A DNA stretch of 64,000 bases from Kushneria phosphatilytica (GTDB lineage Bacteria; Pseudomonadota; Gammaproteobacteria; Pseudomonadales; Halomonadaceae), in NCBI RefSeq assembly GCF_008247605.1, contig NZ_CP043420.1:744001-808000 (forward strand), in the 5' to 3' direction. Below the pieces are notes generated by a model. That model made no database searches. It saw nothing but the letters and a program-made list of their open reading frames with translations, and was not told where the DNA came from. The position numbers and the translations under genes are program-made. Below are positions 9,010 through 17,581 of this stretch, in pieces (position 1 is the first letter of the stretch; every line of letters begins with the position of its first letter).

Positions 9010-9807
9010 TCAGTGACCGGCAGAGGCAGGGGTGGCGGTAATATTACTGGCCGTGATATCGCGGATCAGCGCCCGGGCATGCTCAAGGTCATGCGGGAAA
9101 TCCAGCTCTGCCCAGCGTAGGCCTTCGATGGAGGCGGTATATACGGCACCGCTTTCGGCCAGTTCGTCGATCAGACTGAGATACCAGCGACTCAGCGCTT
9201 CGGTTGAGCGCATATTTCGCTCCAGCGCTTCCTGGAACAGGCGGCGACCGTCCCCCCTGAAGGTCATCATACCGATCGATTCACCATCGACGCTGTCAAG
9301 CGCAAGAGCCTTGCCGACCCGGGTCAGTCGTGCGCCGTCCATGGTGACCTTCATGTCATCAGCGTCATACTCTTGCTTGTGATCGATGGCGAGCGTAATC
9401 GGCTGCTGTTGCGGTGCATCGAGCAGACGATCGAGGACCGCGGGTTCGAACAGCGTATCGCCGTTGAGGATCAGAAAATCCTCTTCCATGGCGTTACGTG
9501 CCATCCAGCAGCTGGCAAGGTTGTCGGCCAGCTCGAAGAAGGGGTTGAAAACGATGTCGAGCAGGGTGTCCGGGTAGCGCTGGTGCAGTCGCTGCTCGAC
9601 CATATCAATGGCGTAGCCGAGCACCACGGTGATGCGCTCGAAGCCGGCTGCGACCAGGGTGTCGATCTGGTGCTCGATAACAGCCCGTCCGGACAATTCG
9701 ATCAGACACTTGGGGCGGTCAGCTGTATAGGGCAGCAGACGCTTCCCCTGCCCAGCACTCAGAATGATGGCGCGTCGTGGTCGAGTCCGTACGACTGAAT
9801 CCTTCAT
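9010..9807 (-). CDS. Sugar/alcohol-phosphate nucleotidyltransferase (LicC / inositol-phosphate cytidylyltransferase-like)
   Basis: 265-residue nucleotidyltransferase. The N-terminus has the complete signature LSAGQGKRLLPYTADRPK (residues 16-33), followed by LILNGDTLF (metal aspartate) and an ending WAELDFPHDLEHARALI. The arrangement is like CTP-using enzymes for phosphocholine or inositol-1-phosphate. Such enzymes make the CDP-alcohol used by DIPP-synthase-type CDP-alcohol phosphotransferases, one of which is encoded 1.2 kb away. ATG at 9807 is chosen because the fold starts directly after it; a longer frame reaches 9921 into the next gene. Real substrate not known. Confidence 0.8.
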   Translation of the reverse strand: MKDSVVRTRPRRAIILSAGQGKRLLPYTADRPKCLIELSGRAVIEHQIDTLVAAGFERITVVLGYAIDMVEQRLHQRYPDTLLDIVFNPFFELADNLASCWMARNAMEEDFLILNGDTLFEPAVLDRLLDAPQQQPITLAIDHKQEYDADDMKVTMDGARLTRVGKALALDSVDGESIGMMTFRGDGRRLFQEALERNMRSTEALSRWYLSLIDELAESGAVYTASIEGLRWAELDFPHDLEHARALIRDITASNITATPASAGH

Positions 9808-9889
9808 GAAATCTCTCGCTGCAAATACGGATAAGGGGACTGGCGTCACGCAAGGCAACGGCCTGGCCGAGGCTCCGGTGTTTCCGTAA

Positions 9890-10882
9890 TCAGGCCGCAG
9901 TGATGGTAGATGCGTTAACATCGGGCAGCCGGGCTGAATCGCGGGTAGTGAAATGCCAGTGACCGGAATGACCGCTCAGGGTACGGTATGTCACTGTCGT
10001 CGACCAGCCCTTCGTGATGGGCATGATGTCGAGCAGAGCGTAGCCGGCGGGTTCCGGGTGGCTCAGTGATGCCGAGGGTGCGCCCAGCGCCGGTGCCCGC
10101 CCGGTTGGCGTGTCCAGCCAGCCGAGCAGGGGACGATGGGCATGCCCGTGCAATACCAGTTCAACACCACAGCGCCGGATGACCTGCCTGAATGCTGCCA
10201 TGTCGGTCAGCCTTTTGCGCCAGCGAATCATGCCGGGGCAGGGGACATGGTGAATCATCACAATTCGATAATCGCCCCGTTGGCCGGCCCGGGACAGGCA
10301 TTCGGCCAGGCGCTCGAGCTGCGCATCGCCCAGCCCGCCGGTGGCCATCGTCCACGGGGTGGGCAGTGCTGTCGAAGTGCCGATCAAACTGATACCGCCG
10401 CGTCGTCTGACCCATGGAAAGGCGGCACGATTATCACGGCTTTGTGTCAGGCAGCTTCGGGAGGGGCTGGACGTGTCGGGCTCCGGATCATCCTGCATCC
10501 AGGGACCCCAGAGTGACAGCGGTGAGGCGCCGCGTTCGGGGGCGTAGGTATCATGATTGCCCGGAATGACCGATACCGTTTCGCCATCCCCCAGTTGCTC
10601 GAGCCAGTGGCGGGCCTGATGGCACTCCGAAGCCAGTCCCAGCTGGGTGAGATCGCCGGTCAGGGCAATGTGATCCGGCTGCTGGCAACCGATATCCTGT
10701 ACCAGGGCATCGAGGATTTCGCGGCGGTGGACATGGCGCCGACGCCGACGCCAGGCCAGGTAGCCGGGGGCACGCTTGTTGAGCATTTCTCGCCAGTGCC
10801 GCCAGTCAGGTACCGTCAGGTGGGGATCGGAAAGATGAGCCAGCCGCCAGGCGTTGGCTGAGCGCGGCAGGGGTGAGGTCAT
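9890..10882 (-). CDS. Calcineurin-like metallophosphoesterase
   Basis: 330-residue phosphoesterase with all metal-binding motifs in order: LSDPHLTVP (DxH), ALTGDLTQLG (GDxx), IPGNHDTYAP (GNHD) and LHGHAHRPL (GHxH). It sits 82 bp before the leftward nucleotidyltransferase and is divergent from the CDP-alcohol phosphotransferase. In the lipid locus it could dephosphorylate a phospholipid-phosphate intermediate (as a PIP phosphatase would); CpdA-like cyclic nucleotide hydrolysis or another target is equally possible from sequence alone. No signal peptide, so it is probably cytoplasmic. Confidence 0.85.
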   Translation of the reverse strand: MTSPLPRSANAWRLAHLSDPHLTVPDWRHWREMLNKRAPGYLAWRRRRRHVHRREILDALVQDIGCQQPDHIALTGDLTQLGLASECHQARHWLEQLGDGETVSVIPGNHDTYAPERGASPLSLWGPWMQDDPEPDTSSPSRSCLTQSRDNRAAFPWVRRRGGISLIGTSTALPTPWTMATGGLGDAQLERLAECLSRAGQRGDYRIVMIHHVPCPGMIRWRKRLTDMAAFRQVIRRCGVELVLHGHAHRPLLGWLDTPTGRAPALGAPSASLSHPEPAGYALLDIMPITKGWSTTVTYRTLSGHSGHWHFTTRDSARLPDVNASTITAA

Positions 10883-10983
10883 GTCGGTGGTACCAGGATG
10901 AAGGATTTAGCGGTTGCGGCGTGAATCGAATAAGATACGGCAACCGCGGACAGGCGAATGAAACGAACGCAACGGATGCAATC

Positions 10984-12132
10984 ATGACAGTAAAGGCAAC
11001 GCTCGAAAAAGATACCACCACCCGCGTCTGGGGATTGACGCCCCGGGAACGGCTGGTGCGCGCGCTCTCGCGCATGAAGGGTGTTGTCCTGAGCGATGAC
11101 GCAACCATCGCCGAAGGTGATGACGTACTATTACTGCGTGGCGATTATGTCTTCGATCAGCGTGTGCTCGAAGGCCTGGTGGGTTCCCATCAGGTCGTGC
11201 TGCGTGACCCGGCTGATCATACTCTGGTGGCCGTACGCATGAAGGTGGCCTCGGGGGACGTCCAACTGGCGGATGTCGATACCACAGGCCTTGATGAGAT
11301 GACGCCGGGTGAAATCGGGCTGGGTTTGCAGTCAAAGCTGCGCAAGTTTGATACCCCCTGGGTGGCTCGGGTAGAGGACGGTAATCGTGAACGTATCGAA
11401 AATGCGCTCTACGACTCCGCCTACAAGGGGGTGACCGACCTGATTACCAAATGGGTCTGGCCATTGCCGGCGCGAGCGGTGACCCGTTTCTGTGCCCAGC
11501 GTGGTATACGCCCCAACCATGTTACCGCCTTCAGCTATCTGCTCACCCTGCTGGCGGGGGTGGCTTTCTGGTATGGCGCCTATGGTCCCGGGTTGATAGC
11601 GGCCTGGCTGATGACCTTTCTTGATACCGTGGATGGCAAGCTGGCGAGGGTGACGCTCAATGCCAGTCGCTTCGGCAATCTTTTCGATCATGTGCTGGAT
11701 ATCATTCATCCCCCCTTCTGGTATCTCGCGTGGGGGGTAGGCCTGGCGGTTCAGGTCCCGAGTATCATCTACTGGTTGATTTTCATCGGTTATATTGGCG
11801 GGCGATTGGCTGAAGCGGCTTTCAAGACTGCAGGTCCGTTTTCACTGTTCATCTGGGAACCGTTCGATTCCGTCAATCGGCTGGTAACGGCACGGCGTAA
11901 TCCCTGTCTGTTACTGCTGACCCTGTGCTGGTTGCTGGGTCTGCCCTATATCGGACTGCTGCTGGTCATGGTCTGGACCATCATATCGACCGTAGTGCTT
12001 GTGGTTCGGGTTCTGCAGGCGCGTCAACAGGTCAGCCGAGGGGCAGCGGTGACGCCCTGGCTTTCGCGGGTTGATCCGAGAGCTGAGCGGCATCGGCTGG
12101 TGGTGCGCTGGTTCGTCTCCTCTCATGACTGA
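10984..12132 (+). CDS. CDP-alcohol phosphotransferase with extra N-terminal domain
   Basis: 382-residue membrane enzyme. The CDP-alcohol signature D-x2-DG-x2-AR-x8-G-x3-D-x3-D is complete: D214, D217, G218, A221, R222, G231, D235, D239. Several hydrophobic helices surround it (about 185-380). The first 110-120 residues form a soluble domain recalling a degenerate nucleotidyltransferase (ATIAEGDDVLLLRGDYVFDQ), like the N-terminal half of bifunctional IPCT-DIPPS enzymes but shorter and without the nucleotide loop. The likely job is joining a CDP-activated group to an alcohol, producing the head group of the locus lipid. ATG at 10984 follows no strong SD; its frame overlaps the next gene by eight bases, so the three genes downstream are co-transcribed. 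Confidence 0.85.
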   Translation: MTVKATLEKDTTTRVWGLTPRERLVRALSRMKGVVLSDDATIAEGDDVLLLRGDYVFDQRVLEGLVGSHQVVLRDPADHTLVAVRMKVASGDVQLADVDTTGLDEMTPGEIGLGLQSKLRKFDTPWVARVEDGNRERIENALYDSAYKGVTDLITKWVWPLPARAVTRFCAQRGIRPNHVTAFSYLLTLLAGVAFWYGAYGPGLIAAWLMTFLDTVDGKLARVTLNASRFGNLFDHVLDIIHPPFWYLAWGVGLAVQVPSIIYWLIFIGYIGGRLAEAAFKTAGPFSLFIWEPFDSVNRLVTARRNPCLLLLTLCWLLGLPYIGLLLVMVWTIISTVVLVVRVLQARQQVSRGAAVTPWLSRVDPRAERHRLVVRWFVSSHD

Positions 12133-13126
12133 AGAGGGGGGCGGTTGTCGAACACTCGGTATCCTGTGTAACCCCGGTAGCGGTCGCTGCCGACGTTCGC
12201 TTTCGGCGATTCGCCGGCAGGCGCTTGCCATGGTCGCCGCCGATTATCGCGAGGCGAGTGATCCCGAGGCCATCGAGCCGATTCTGAGACAATGGCTGAA
12301 CGATGGTGTCGAAGGGATCGTGGTGCTGGGCGGTGATGGCACGCTACAGGCAGTACTGACCCTGTTACTGCTGCGTTTCGAGCTTTCAACGAAGCAACTG
12401 CCGGCCCTGATCGTGGTGGGTGGTGGTACTACCAACATGAGTGCCAGGGCACTCGGGAGCAGATGTAAACCGCTGGCCGCCCTGGGCGCTGTAGAAGCCT
12501 GGCAGCAGGGTGGCGCGGCGCCTCGCAGAGTGAGCTGGCCGGTCGTATGTGTCGAGGATGGGCGTGTAGCTCGCTGCGGTTTTTTCTTTGGCGGTGGGGC
12601 GTTGACCAGTGGTGTCAGCTTTTTCCAACAGCGATTGCGCGATCAGGTCAACGGTCGCTGGGGGCCGCGCCTGGCCTTTCTGCGACTGTTTCTGGCGCTG
12701 CTTCGCGGAGGGCATCATCCCTTGTTGCCGTCCACACCAGTCAAGGTGCAGCAGGAAGGCATCATGTCCCATGAAGGGGATTGTCGATTATTGGCTGTCA
12801 GTACCTTCGAACACCTGATGCTGGGCGTGCGTCCCTTCTGGGGCAGTGGTGAAGGGCACCTGCGTCTGGCACTGATGGATGCTGACGCACCCGGCCCCTG
12901 GTGGCGATTGCCGCTGGTGCTGATGGGAAGCGGGGAGCTTGCTACCCGCTCGACAGCCGGCTATCTGAGTCTCCGCGCCGAACGTTTGCAGCTGCAGTTT
13001 GCTCAGGGCTGGATGCTGGATGGAGAACTCTATGGCATGTCCTCCGAGGAGGGAATGTCACGGTCGCTGACGTTGAGCGCCATCGGGCCGATCGATTTTC
13101 GCGTTTTCGGGAGAGAGGCGGCATGA
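12125..13126 (+). CDS. Lipid kinase, diacylglycerol kinase catalytic family (YegS/DagK/CERK type)
   Basis: 333-residue soluble kinase. N-terminal NPGSGRCRR loop, nucleotide-binding VLGGDGTLQAV (GGDGT at 69-73), a GGGTTNMSAR segment where family members have PxGTxND, and a C-terminal DGELYG. Family members phosphorylate diacylglycerol, ceramide or sphingosine. Its start lies inside the stop region of the CDP-alcohol phosphotransferase (8-bp overlap) and its stop overlaps the next gene by four bases, so it acts with them. With an SPT-type gene nearby a ceramide or long-chain-base kinase role is a good hypothesis; diacylglycerol remains the alternative. Confidence 0.83.
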   Translation: MTEEGGGCRTLGILCNPGSGRCRRSLSAIRRQALAMVAADYREASDPEAIEPILRQWLNDGVEGIVVLGGDGTLQAVLTLLLLRFELSTKQLPALIVVGGGTTNMSARALGSRCKPLAALGAVEAWQQGGAAPRRVSWPVVCVEDGRVARCGFFFGGGALTSGVSFFQQRLRDQVNGRWGPRLAFLRLFLALLRGGHHPLLPSTPVKVQQEGIMSHEGDCRLLAVSTFEHLMLGVRPFWGSGEGHLRLALMDADAPGPWWRLPLVLMGSGELATRSTAGYLSLRAERLQLQFAQGWMLDGELYGMSSEEGMSRSLTLSAIGPIDFRVFGREAA

Positions 13127-14073
13127 CCCAGCAGTCATCTGTCACGCTGCAGTCCCTGATTGCCGAGCAGAGTGCTCGCCCGGTGACGGCAGCGCTCGAT
13201 CCGCTGATTCGCCGGGTCCATCAGCGCTTTGGCGATTCAGTACAGGCCGTACTGTTCTATGGCTCCTGTCTGCGTGATGGTGATCCTGGCGAGGGCCTTG
13301 TCGATCTCTACGCCATTGTCGATGATTATCGACGAGTCTATGAGCGTTACAGCTGGCGTCTGGCCAATGCCTGGCTGCCGCCCAACGTCTTCTATCTCGA
13401 GGCTGATGACCCAGAGGCTGCTCGCACGCTGCGTGCCAAGTGTGCTGTGGTCAGCGTGGCTGACTTCGAGCGTGGGTGCCAGCGGGCCTTTGAATCCTAC
13501 TTCTGGGGGCGTTTTGCTCAACCCTCGCGTCTGGTGTTCTGGCGCAGTGCCAGCGTGCGCGAGCGGATCGAAAAAGCGCTGGCAGGTGCCGTGACCAGGC
13601 TCTGGAGCGAGGCGCTGCCATGCCTGCCGATGCGGTTTGATGCCGCAGTCGGCTGGCAGCAGACATTGGCGCTGAGCTACGGTGTGGAACTGAGACCTGA
13701 AGGCAGCGGTCGTTCTTCGCTACTGGTTCAGGAGGGGCGGGAGGATTACGTCCGGCTGACCCGGGCGCTGGCCGAAACGTTGCCCGGGCTCGAAACCGAT
13801 CAGGACGATACATTCATCCATCATGCCGGTGATGATGCGCGATGCCGCGCCAGGCGGCGCTGGCGCTGGCGGCGCCGACAGGGTCACCTGCTGCATGTGC
13901 TGCGTCTGATGAAATCGATTGCCACCTTCGAGGGGGGCGTTGATTATGCTGCCTGGAAGCTCAAGCGCCATACCGGCCATACGATCAACGTGACACCTCG
14001 CTTGCGCGCCTATCCTCTGATTTTCGGTTGGCCGATTCTTTGGCGGTTGCTGCGCGATCGTGTGCTGCGCTAG
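13123..14073 (+). CDS. Tam41-like cytidylyltransferase (CDP-lipid synthase candidate)
   Basis: 316-residue protein resembling mitochondrial Tam41, the soluble-type phosphatidate cytidylyltransferase. Seen: VQAVLFYGSCLRDG (nucleotidyltransferase GS motif, residues 40-53), VDLYAIVDD (metal aspartates, 60-68), then a spaced YSWRLANAWLPPNVFYLE, KCAVVSVADFERG (from 106) and YFWGRFAQPSRLV (126-138), matching the order of Tam41 blocks (KYGVVS...GRxHKPV). It overlaps the lipid kinase by four bases. A kinase followed by a CTP-transferase and a CDP-alcohol phosphotransferase makes a complete route lipid -> lipid-phosphate -> CDP-lipid -> phospholipid. The family call rests on motif recall, not a search. 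Confidence 0.7.
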   Translation: MTQQSSVTLQSLIAEQSARPVTAALDPLIRRVHQRFGDSVQAVLFYGSCLRDGDPGEGLVDLYAIVDDYRRVYERYSWRLANAWLPPNVFYLEADDPEAARTLRAKCAVVSVADFERGCQRAFESYFWGRFAQPSRLVFWRSASVRERIEKALAGAVTRLWSEALPCLPMRFDAAVGWQQTLALSYGVELRPEGSGRSSLLVQEGREDYVRLTRALAETLPGLETDQDDTFIHHAGDDARCRARRRWRWRRRQGHLLHVLRLMKSIATFEGGVDYAAWKLKRHTGHTINVTPRLRAYPLIFGWPILWRLLRDRVLR

Positions 14074-14132
14074 TCGGTAGCAGTGATGGCGATACGTCCC
14101 TGGGGCCTTATTTTCTGCAAGGAGAGTCCATC

Positions 14133-14900
14133 ATGACTGATTCCTCCACTCAGGCGCCCAGTCGCGCCGATAAACGTCGCAAACCGTGGTACATCCGTAT
14201 CGGCCGGCGTCTGCTGGTCGGCATTGACCGGTTTATAGCTCGGCATTCCCTGGTCGGAGACCAGCCCTTTTTTGACACTTCCCGGTTTGCCTGGACCAAA
14301 ACGCTGGAAGCCGATTGGCAGAAGATCCGGACCGAACTCGATGAAGTGCTGCGCGAGCGCGATCAGCTACCCAACTTCCAGGACATTTCCGAAGATCAGC
14401 AGCGCCTGTCCAGGGACGACCAGTGGAAAACCTTCTTTCTCTATGGCTATGGCTACCGCATGGAGGAGAACTGTGAGCGCTGTCCGGAGACCGCGCGTCT
14501 GATCGAGCAGGTACCTGGCATGAAAACCGCCATGTTCTCGATTCTGGCGCCGGGCAAGCATATTCCCGCCCACCGCGGACCCTACAAGGGTGTATTGCGC
14601 TATCATCTCGGTCTGCAGGTGCCCGAACCACGAGAGCAGTGTCGTATCCGGGTCGACGAACAGATAGCGCATTGGGAAGAAGGACGCAGTCTGCTGTTCG
14701 ACGATACGTTCGATCATGAAGTGTGGAACGAGACGGAAGGACAGCGGGTCGTGCTGTTCATGGATGTGGAACGGCCCATGCGGTTTCCGGCCTCACTGGT
14801 CAATCGCCTTGCCTTCACCCTGATTCGGCTGTCTCCCTTTGTGCAGCGGGCCCGGCGTAATGAAAAGCGCTGGCAGCGCAACCGTGGTACGGCGCGTCAC
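14133..14900 (+). CDS. Aspartyl/asparaginyl beta-hydroxylase family Fe(II)/2-oxoglutarate dioxygenase (LpxO-like)
   Basis: 255-residue dioxygenase. Iron and 2-oxoglutarate site: H147 in PAHRGPYKG, R156-x-H158-LGL, H195 in DDTFDHEVWNE, R205 and D211. A basic, amphipathic N-terminus (RKPWYIRIGRRLLVGIDRF) and a basic C-terminus suggest membrane association, as in LpxO. AAGGAG at 14119-14124 supports ATG 14133. In this locus it may 2-hydroxylate the amide-linked acyl chain of the lipid; hydroxylation of lipid A is the alternative. It is 59 bp after the Tam41-like gene in the same direction. Confidence 0.85.
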
Positions 14901-15000
14901 TGACGACCTGGACCATTGCCACATTGCGATGATGTAGCAAGAATTTCTAATCTGGGATCGCTTGCAATCGGCAAGCGATTACGATTCGAAGGAGCGCATC

Positions 15001-16521
15001 ATGCAATACGCCAGTCCCGGCCAGGCAGATGCACTGGTCACGTTCAGCAAGCGCTACGAGAATTTCATCGATGGCGAATGGACGGCGCCCGAGGAAGGGC
15101 AGTATCTCGACAACCTGACCCCGATTACCGGCGAGGTCTTCTGTCAGGTACCGCGCTCCGGGGCTGCCGATATCGATCGTGCCGTACAGGCAGCTACCCG
15201 CGCGGCCCCGGGGTGGGCCGCCACTGCGCCGGCAGAGCGCGCCGGCATTCTGTTGAAGATTGCCGACCGCATCGAGAGCAATCTCGAGATGCTGGCAGTA
15301 GCCGAGACCTGGGATAACGGCAAGCCCATCCGTGAGTGTCTGGCGGCGGACATGCCGTTGCTGGTCGATCATTTCCGTTACTTCGCCGGCTGTATCCGCA
15401 GTCAGGAAGGCGGCATCAGCGAGATTGATGCCAACACGGTGGCCTATCATTATCACGAGCCCTACGGTGTGGTAGGCCAGATCATCCCGTGGAACTTCCC
15501 GATGCTGATGGCCGGCTGGAAGCTGGCGCCGGCACTGGCTGCCGGCAACGCCGTGGTACTCAAACCGGCGGAACAGACGCCTGCCTCGATCTGTGTGCTG
15601 CTCGGCCTGATCGGTGATTTGTTGCCGAAGGGTGTGCTCAACGTGGTTCATGGCGTAGGCGAGGAAGCCGGTGAAGCGCTGGCGGTGCATCCCGGTATAC
15701 ACAAGATCGCCTTTACCGGCTCGACCCCGGTGGGTAGTCATATCATGGCAAAAGCCGCCGAACGCATTATCCCGGCGACCCTCGAGCTGGGTGGCAAGTC
15801 GCCCAATATCTTCTTCGAGGATGTGCTCAGTCATGGTGATCACTTTATCGACAAGTGTGTCGAAGGGTTGATGATGACCTTCCTCAATCAGGGTGAAGTC
15901 TGCACCTGCCCCTCGCGAGCGCTCATCCACGAGGATGTCTATGACACCCTGATGCCACGGGTCATCGAGCGTGCCAAACAGATGAAGTTCGGCAATCCGC
16001 TTGATACCGAAACCGAAATGGGTGCCCAGGTCTCTCGTGAACAGTTCGACAAGATCATGTCCTACATGGAGATCGGTCGTCAGGAAGGTGCCGAGCTGCT
16101 GCTGGGTGGGGAGAAACAGACCCTGACCGGGGAGCAGGGCGGTGGCTTTTACGTACAGCCCACCATTTTCCGCGGACGCAACGATATGCGGGTCTTCCAG
16201 GAGGAAATCTTCGGGCCGACCCTCTCGGTGACCACCTTCCGTACCGAGGAGGAAGCGCTCAGGATTGCCAATGATACCGAGTTCGGTCTGGGGGCCGGCC
16301 TCTGGACCCGTGATATCAACCGGGCCTTCCGCATGGGAAGGGGGATTCAGGCAGGGCGAGTCTGGACCAACTGTTATCATCAGTATCCTGCCCATGCAGC
16401 CTTCGGGGGATACAAGAAGTCCGGTATCGGGCGCGAAACCCACAAGACCATTCTGGGCAACTATCAGCAGATCAAGTGTCAACTGATCTCCTACAGTGAT
16501 GATCCGATGGGCCTCTATTGA
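15001..16521 (+). CDS. Aldehyde dehydrogenase, ExaC/AldB type
   Basis: 506-residue NAD-dependent aldehyde dehydrogenase. Catalytic glutamate in [14 protein letters not shown] and catalytic cysteine in [13 protein letters not shown]; the GEVCTCPSR form is characteristic of the acetaldehyde dehydrogenase ExaC/AldB group. AAGGAG just before 15001 fixes the start. Separated from the hydroxylase by about 100 bp and followed by an intrinsic terminator, so it is a single-gene unit. The physiological aldehyde may be acetaldehyde or another short-chain aldehyde. It probably does not belong to the lipid pathway, though oxidation of a fatty aldehyde cannot be excluded. Confidence 0.93.
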   Translation: MQYASPGQADALVTFSKRYENFIDGEWTAPEEGQYLDNLTPITGEVFCQVPRSGAADIDRAVQAATRAAPGWAATAPAERAGILLKIADRIESNLEMLAVAETWDNGKPIRECLAADMPLLVDHFRYFAGCIRSQEGGISEIDANTVAYHYHEPYGVVGQIIPWNFPMLMAGWKLAPALAAGNAVVLKPAEQTPASICVLLGLIGDLLPKGVLNVVHGVGEEAGEALAVHPGIHKIAFTGSTPVGSHIMAKAAERIIPATLELGGKSPNIFFEDVLSHGDHFIDKCVEGLMMTFLNQGEVCTCPSRALIHEDVYDTLMPRVIERAKQMKFGNPLDTETEMGAQVSREQFDKIMSYMEIGRQEGAELLLGGEKQTLTGEQGGGFYVQPTIFRGRNDMRVFQEEIFGPTLSVTTFRTEEEALRIANDTEFGLGAGLWTRDINRAFRMGRGIQAGRVWTNCYHQYPAHAAFGGYKKSGIGRETHKTILGNYQQIKCQLISYSDDPMGLY

Positions 16522-16541
16522 GTCCATTCCTGTGCTATCGA

Positions 16542-16564
16542 CGCCCCGCCATGCGGGGCGTTTT
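16542..16564 (+). terminator. Intrinsic terminator after aldehyde dehydrogenase
   Basis: Perfect 8-bp stem CGCCCCGC/GCGGGGCG with loop CAT followed by TTTT, 20 bp after the stop. Confidence 0.88.
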
Positions 16565-16586
16565 CATCACGGCTGCTGACAGCGGA

Positions 16587-16605
16587 GCGAATGAAAATTG
16601 TTCTC
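16587..16605. promoter_or_regulatory. Fur-box-like site upstream of bfd
   Basis: 19-mer GCGAATGAAAATTGTTCTC matches 13 of 19 positions of the classic Fur box GATAATGATAATCATTATC by hand alignment. It lies 65 bp before bfd. Confidence 0.5.
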
Positions 16606-16621
16606 GATAAAGCTTGCATCA

Positions 16622-16640
16622 ACGGGTGAGAATCATTTAC
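16622..16640. promoter_or_regulatory. Second Fur-box-like site upstream of bfd
   Basis: ACGGGTGAGAATCATTTAC matches 11 of 19 positions of the Fur consensus, with an intact AATCATT core. It lies 30 bp before bfd, close to where a promoter should be. Confidence 0.45.
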
Positions 16641-16670
16641 GTTCACTGAGTCATCACTCGGGAGCGCGGA

Positions 16671-16901
16671 ATGTTCGTCTGTCTGTGTCGAAAAATCACC
16701 GATCATCAGTTGCGCAATGCGGTCAGCGAGGGAGCTCGTTCATGGCAGGAAGTGCGCCGAATGACCGGATGTTCGGGCCAGTGTGGCAAGTGTGCCTGTA
16801 CGGCAGAATCCATCGTTGAAGAAGCCTTGCTGAGCCACGCGGCCCGGTATACACAGTTGGTCAGTTGTCACGGTGATCTGGCAGTTGCGGCGGCAGGCTG
16901 A
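16671..16901 (+). CDS. bfd: Bacterioferritin-associated ferredoxin
   Basis: 76-residue [2Fe-2S] protein that reduces the bacterioferritin haem so iron can be released. The four cysteine ligands have the Bfd spacing: VCLC (C4, C6) at the N-terminus and GCSGQCGKC further on. Followed after 158 bp by bacterioferritin in the same direction, and preceded by two Fur-box-like sites, consistent with induction at low iron. GGGAG sits just upstream of the ATG. Confidence 0.92.
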   Translation: MFVCLCRKITDHQLRNAVSEGARSWQEVRRMTGCSGQCGKCACTAESIVEEALLSHAARYTQLVSCHGDLAVAAAG

Positions 16902-16925
16902 GGAAGGCATGAGGCGACGTGGGCC

Positions 16926-16944
16926 TTAAATGAGAATTTTTCGC
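16926..16944. promoter_or_regulatory. Fur-box-like site upstream of bfr
   Basis: TTAAATGAGAATTTTTCGC matches 11 of 19 positions of the Fur consensus. A TAATAT hexamer at 16959-16964 could be the -10 of a bfr promoter; the -35 is unclear. Confidence 0.35.
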
Positions 16945-17059
16945 AAGTCCTTGATTCGTAATATCCTCTACTCGAAATCTGTTATTTCATGAGAGATACT
17001 TCCGACGTGTCCAAAGGGCGCTGCGCGTCCTGCATGTTCATGTCAGCGGAGCTACCGTC

Positions 17060-17557
17060 ATGAAAACCGATCCGAAGGTCATCGAGCATCTCAATCGATT
17101 GCTCGGCAACGAACTGATTGCCATCAATCAGTATTTTCTGCACGCCCGGATGTACAAGGACTGGGGGCTGGCCGGTCTCGCCAAATGGGAGTACGACGAA
17201 TCCATTGACGAGATGAACCATGCAGATCGCTACATCCAGCGTATCCTCTTTCTCGAGGGTATTCCCAATCTGCAGGATCTCGGCAAACTGCACATCGGCG
17301 AAAATACCCGTGAAATGCTCGAGTGCGATCTGAAAATCGAGCAGGAAGGGCGCGAAGCGCTGATCGAGGCGATCAGCTACTTCGAATCGGTACGTGACTA
17401 CGTTAGCCGCGATCTCGCGCTGGAGATTCTGGCTGATGAAGAAGAGCACATCGACGCCATCGAAACCGAGCTGAGTCTGATCGAAAAGGTCGGCATGGAA
17501 AACTACCTGCAACGTCAGATGCAGTTGCCCGGTCAGGAATCCGGCGACGAGGCCTGA
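17060..17557 (+). CDS. bfr: Bacterioferritin
   Basis: 165-residue iron-storage protein forming a 24-mer with haem at subunit interfaces. Ferroxidase ligands E18, E51, H54, E94, E127 and H130 are all present, and M52, the haem ligand, is conserved ([10 protein letters not shown]). Length is a little above the usual 155-160. Clustered with bfd, which would feed electrons for iron release. Confidence 0.95.
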   Translation: MKTDPKVIEHLNRLLGNELIAINQYFLHARMYKDWGLAGLAKWEYDESIDEMNHADRYIQRILFLEGIPNLQDLGKLHIGENTREMLECDLKIEQEGREALIEAISYFESVRDYVSRDLALEILADEEEHIDAIETELSLIEKVGMENYLQRQMQLPGQESGDEA

Positions 17558-17581
17558 TCGTCAGTCATTCGGTAGAGCCGG

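Noticed and set aside
14947..16527. 526-residue frame on the minus strand
   Set aside because: Mirrors the entire aldehyde dehydrogenase, whose motifs are clear on the plus strand.
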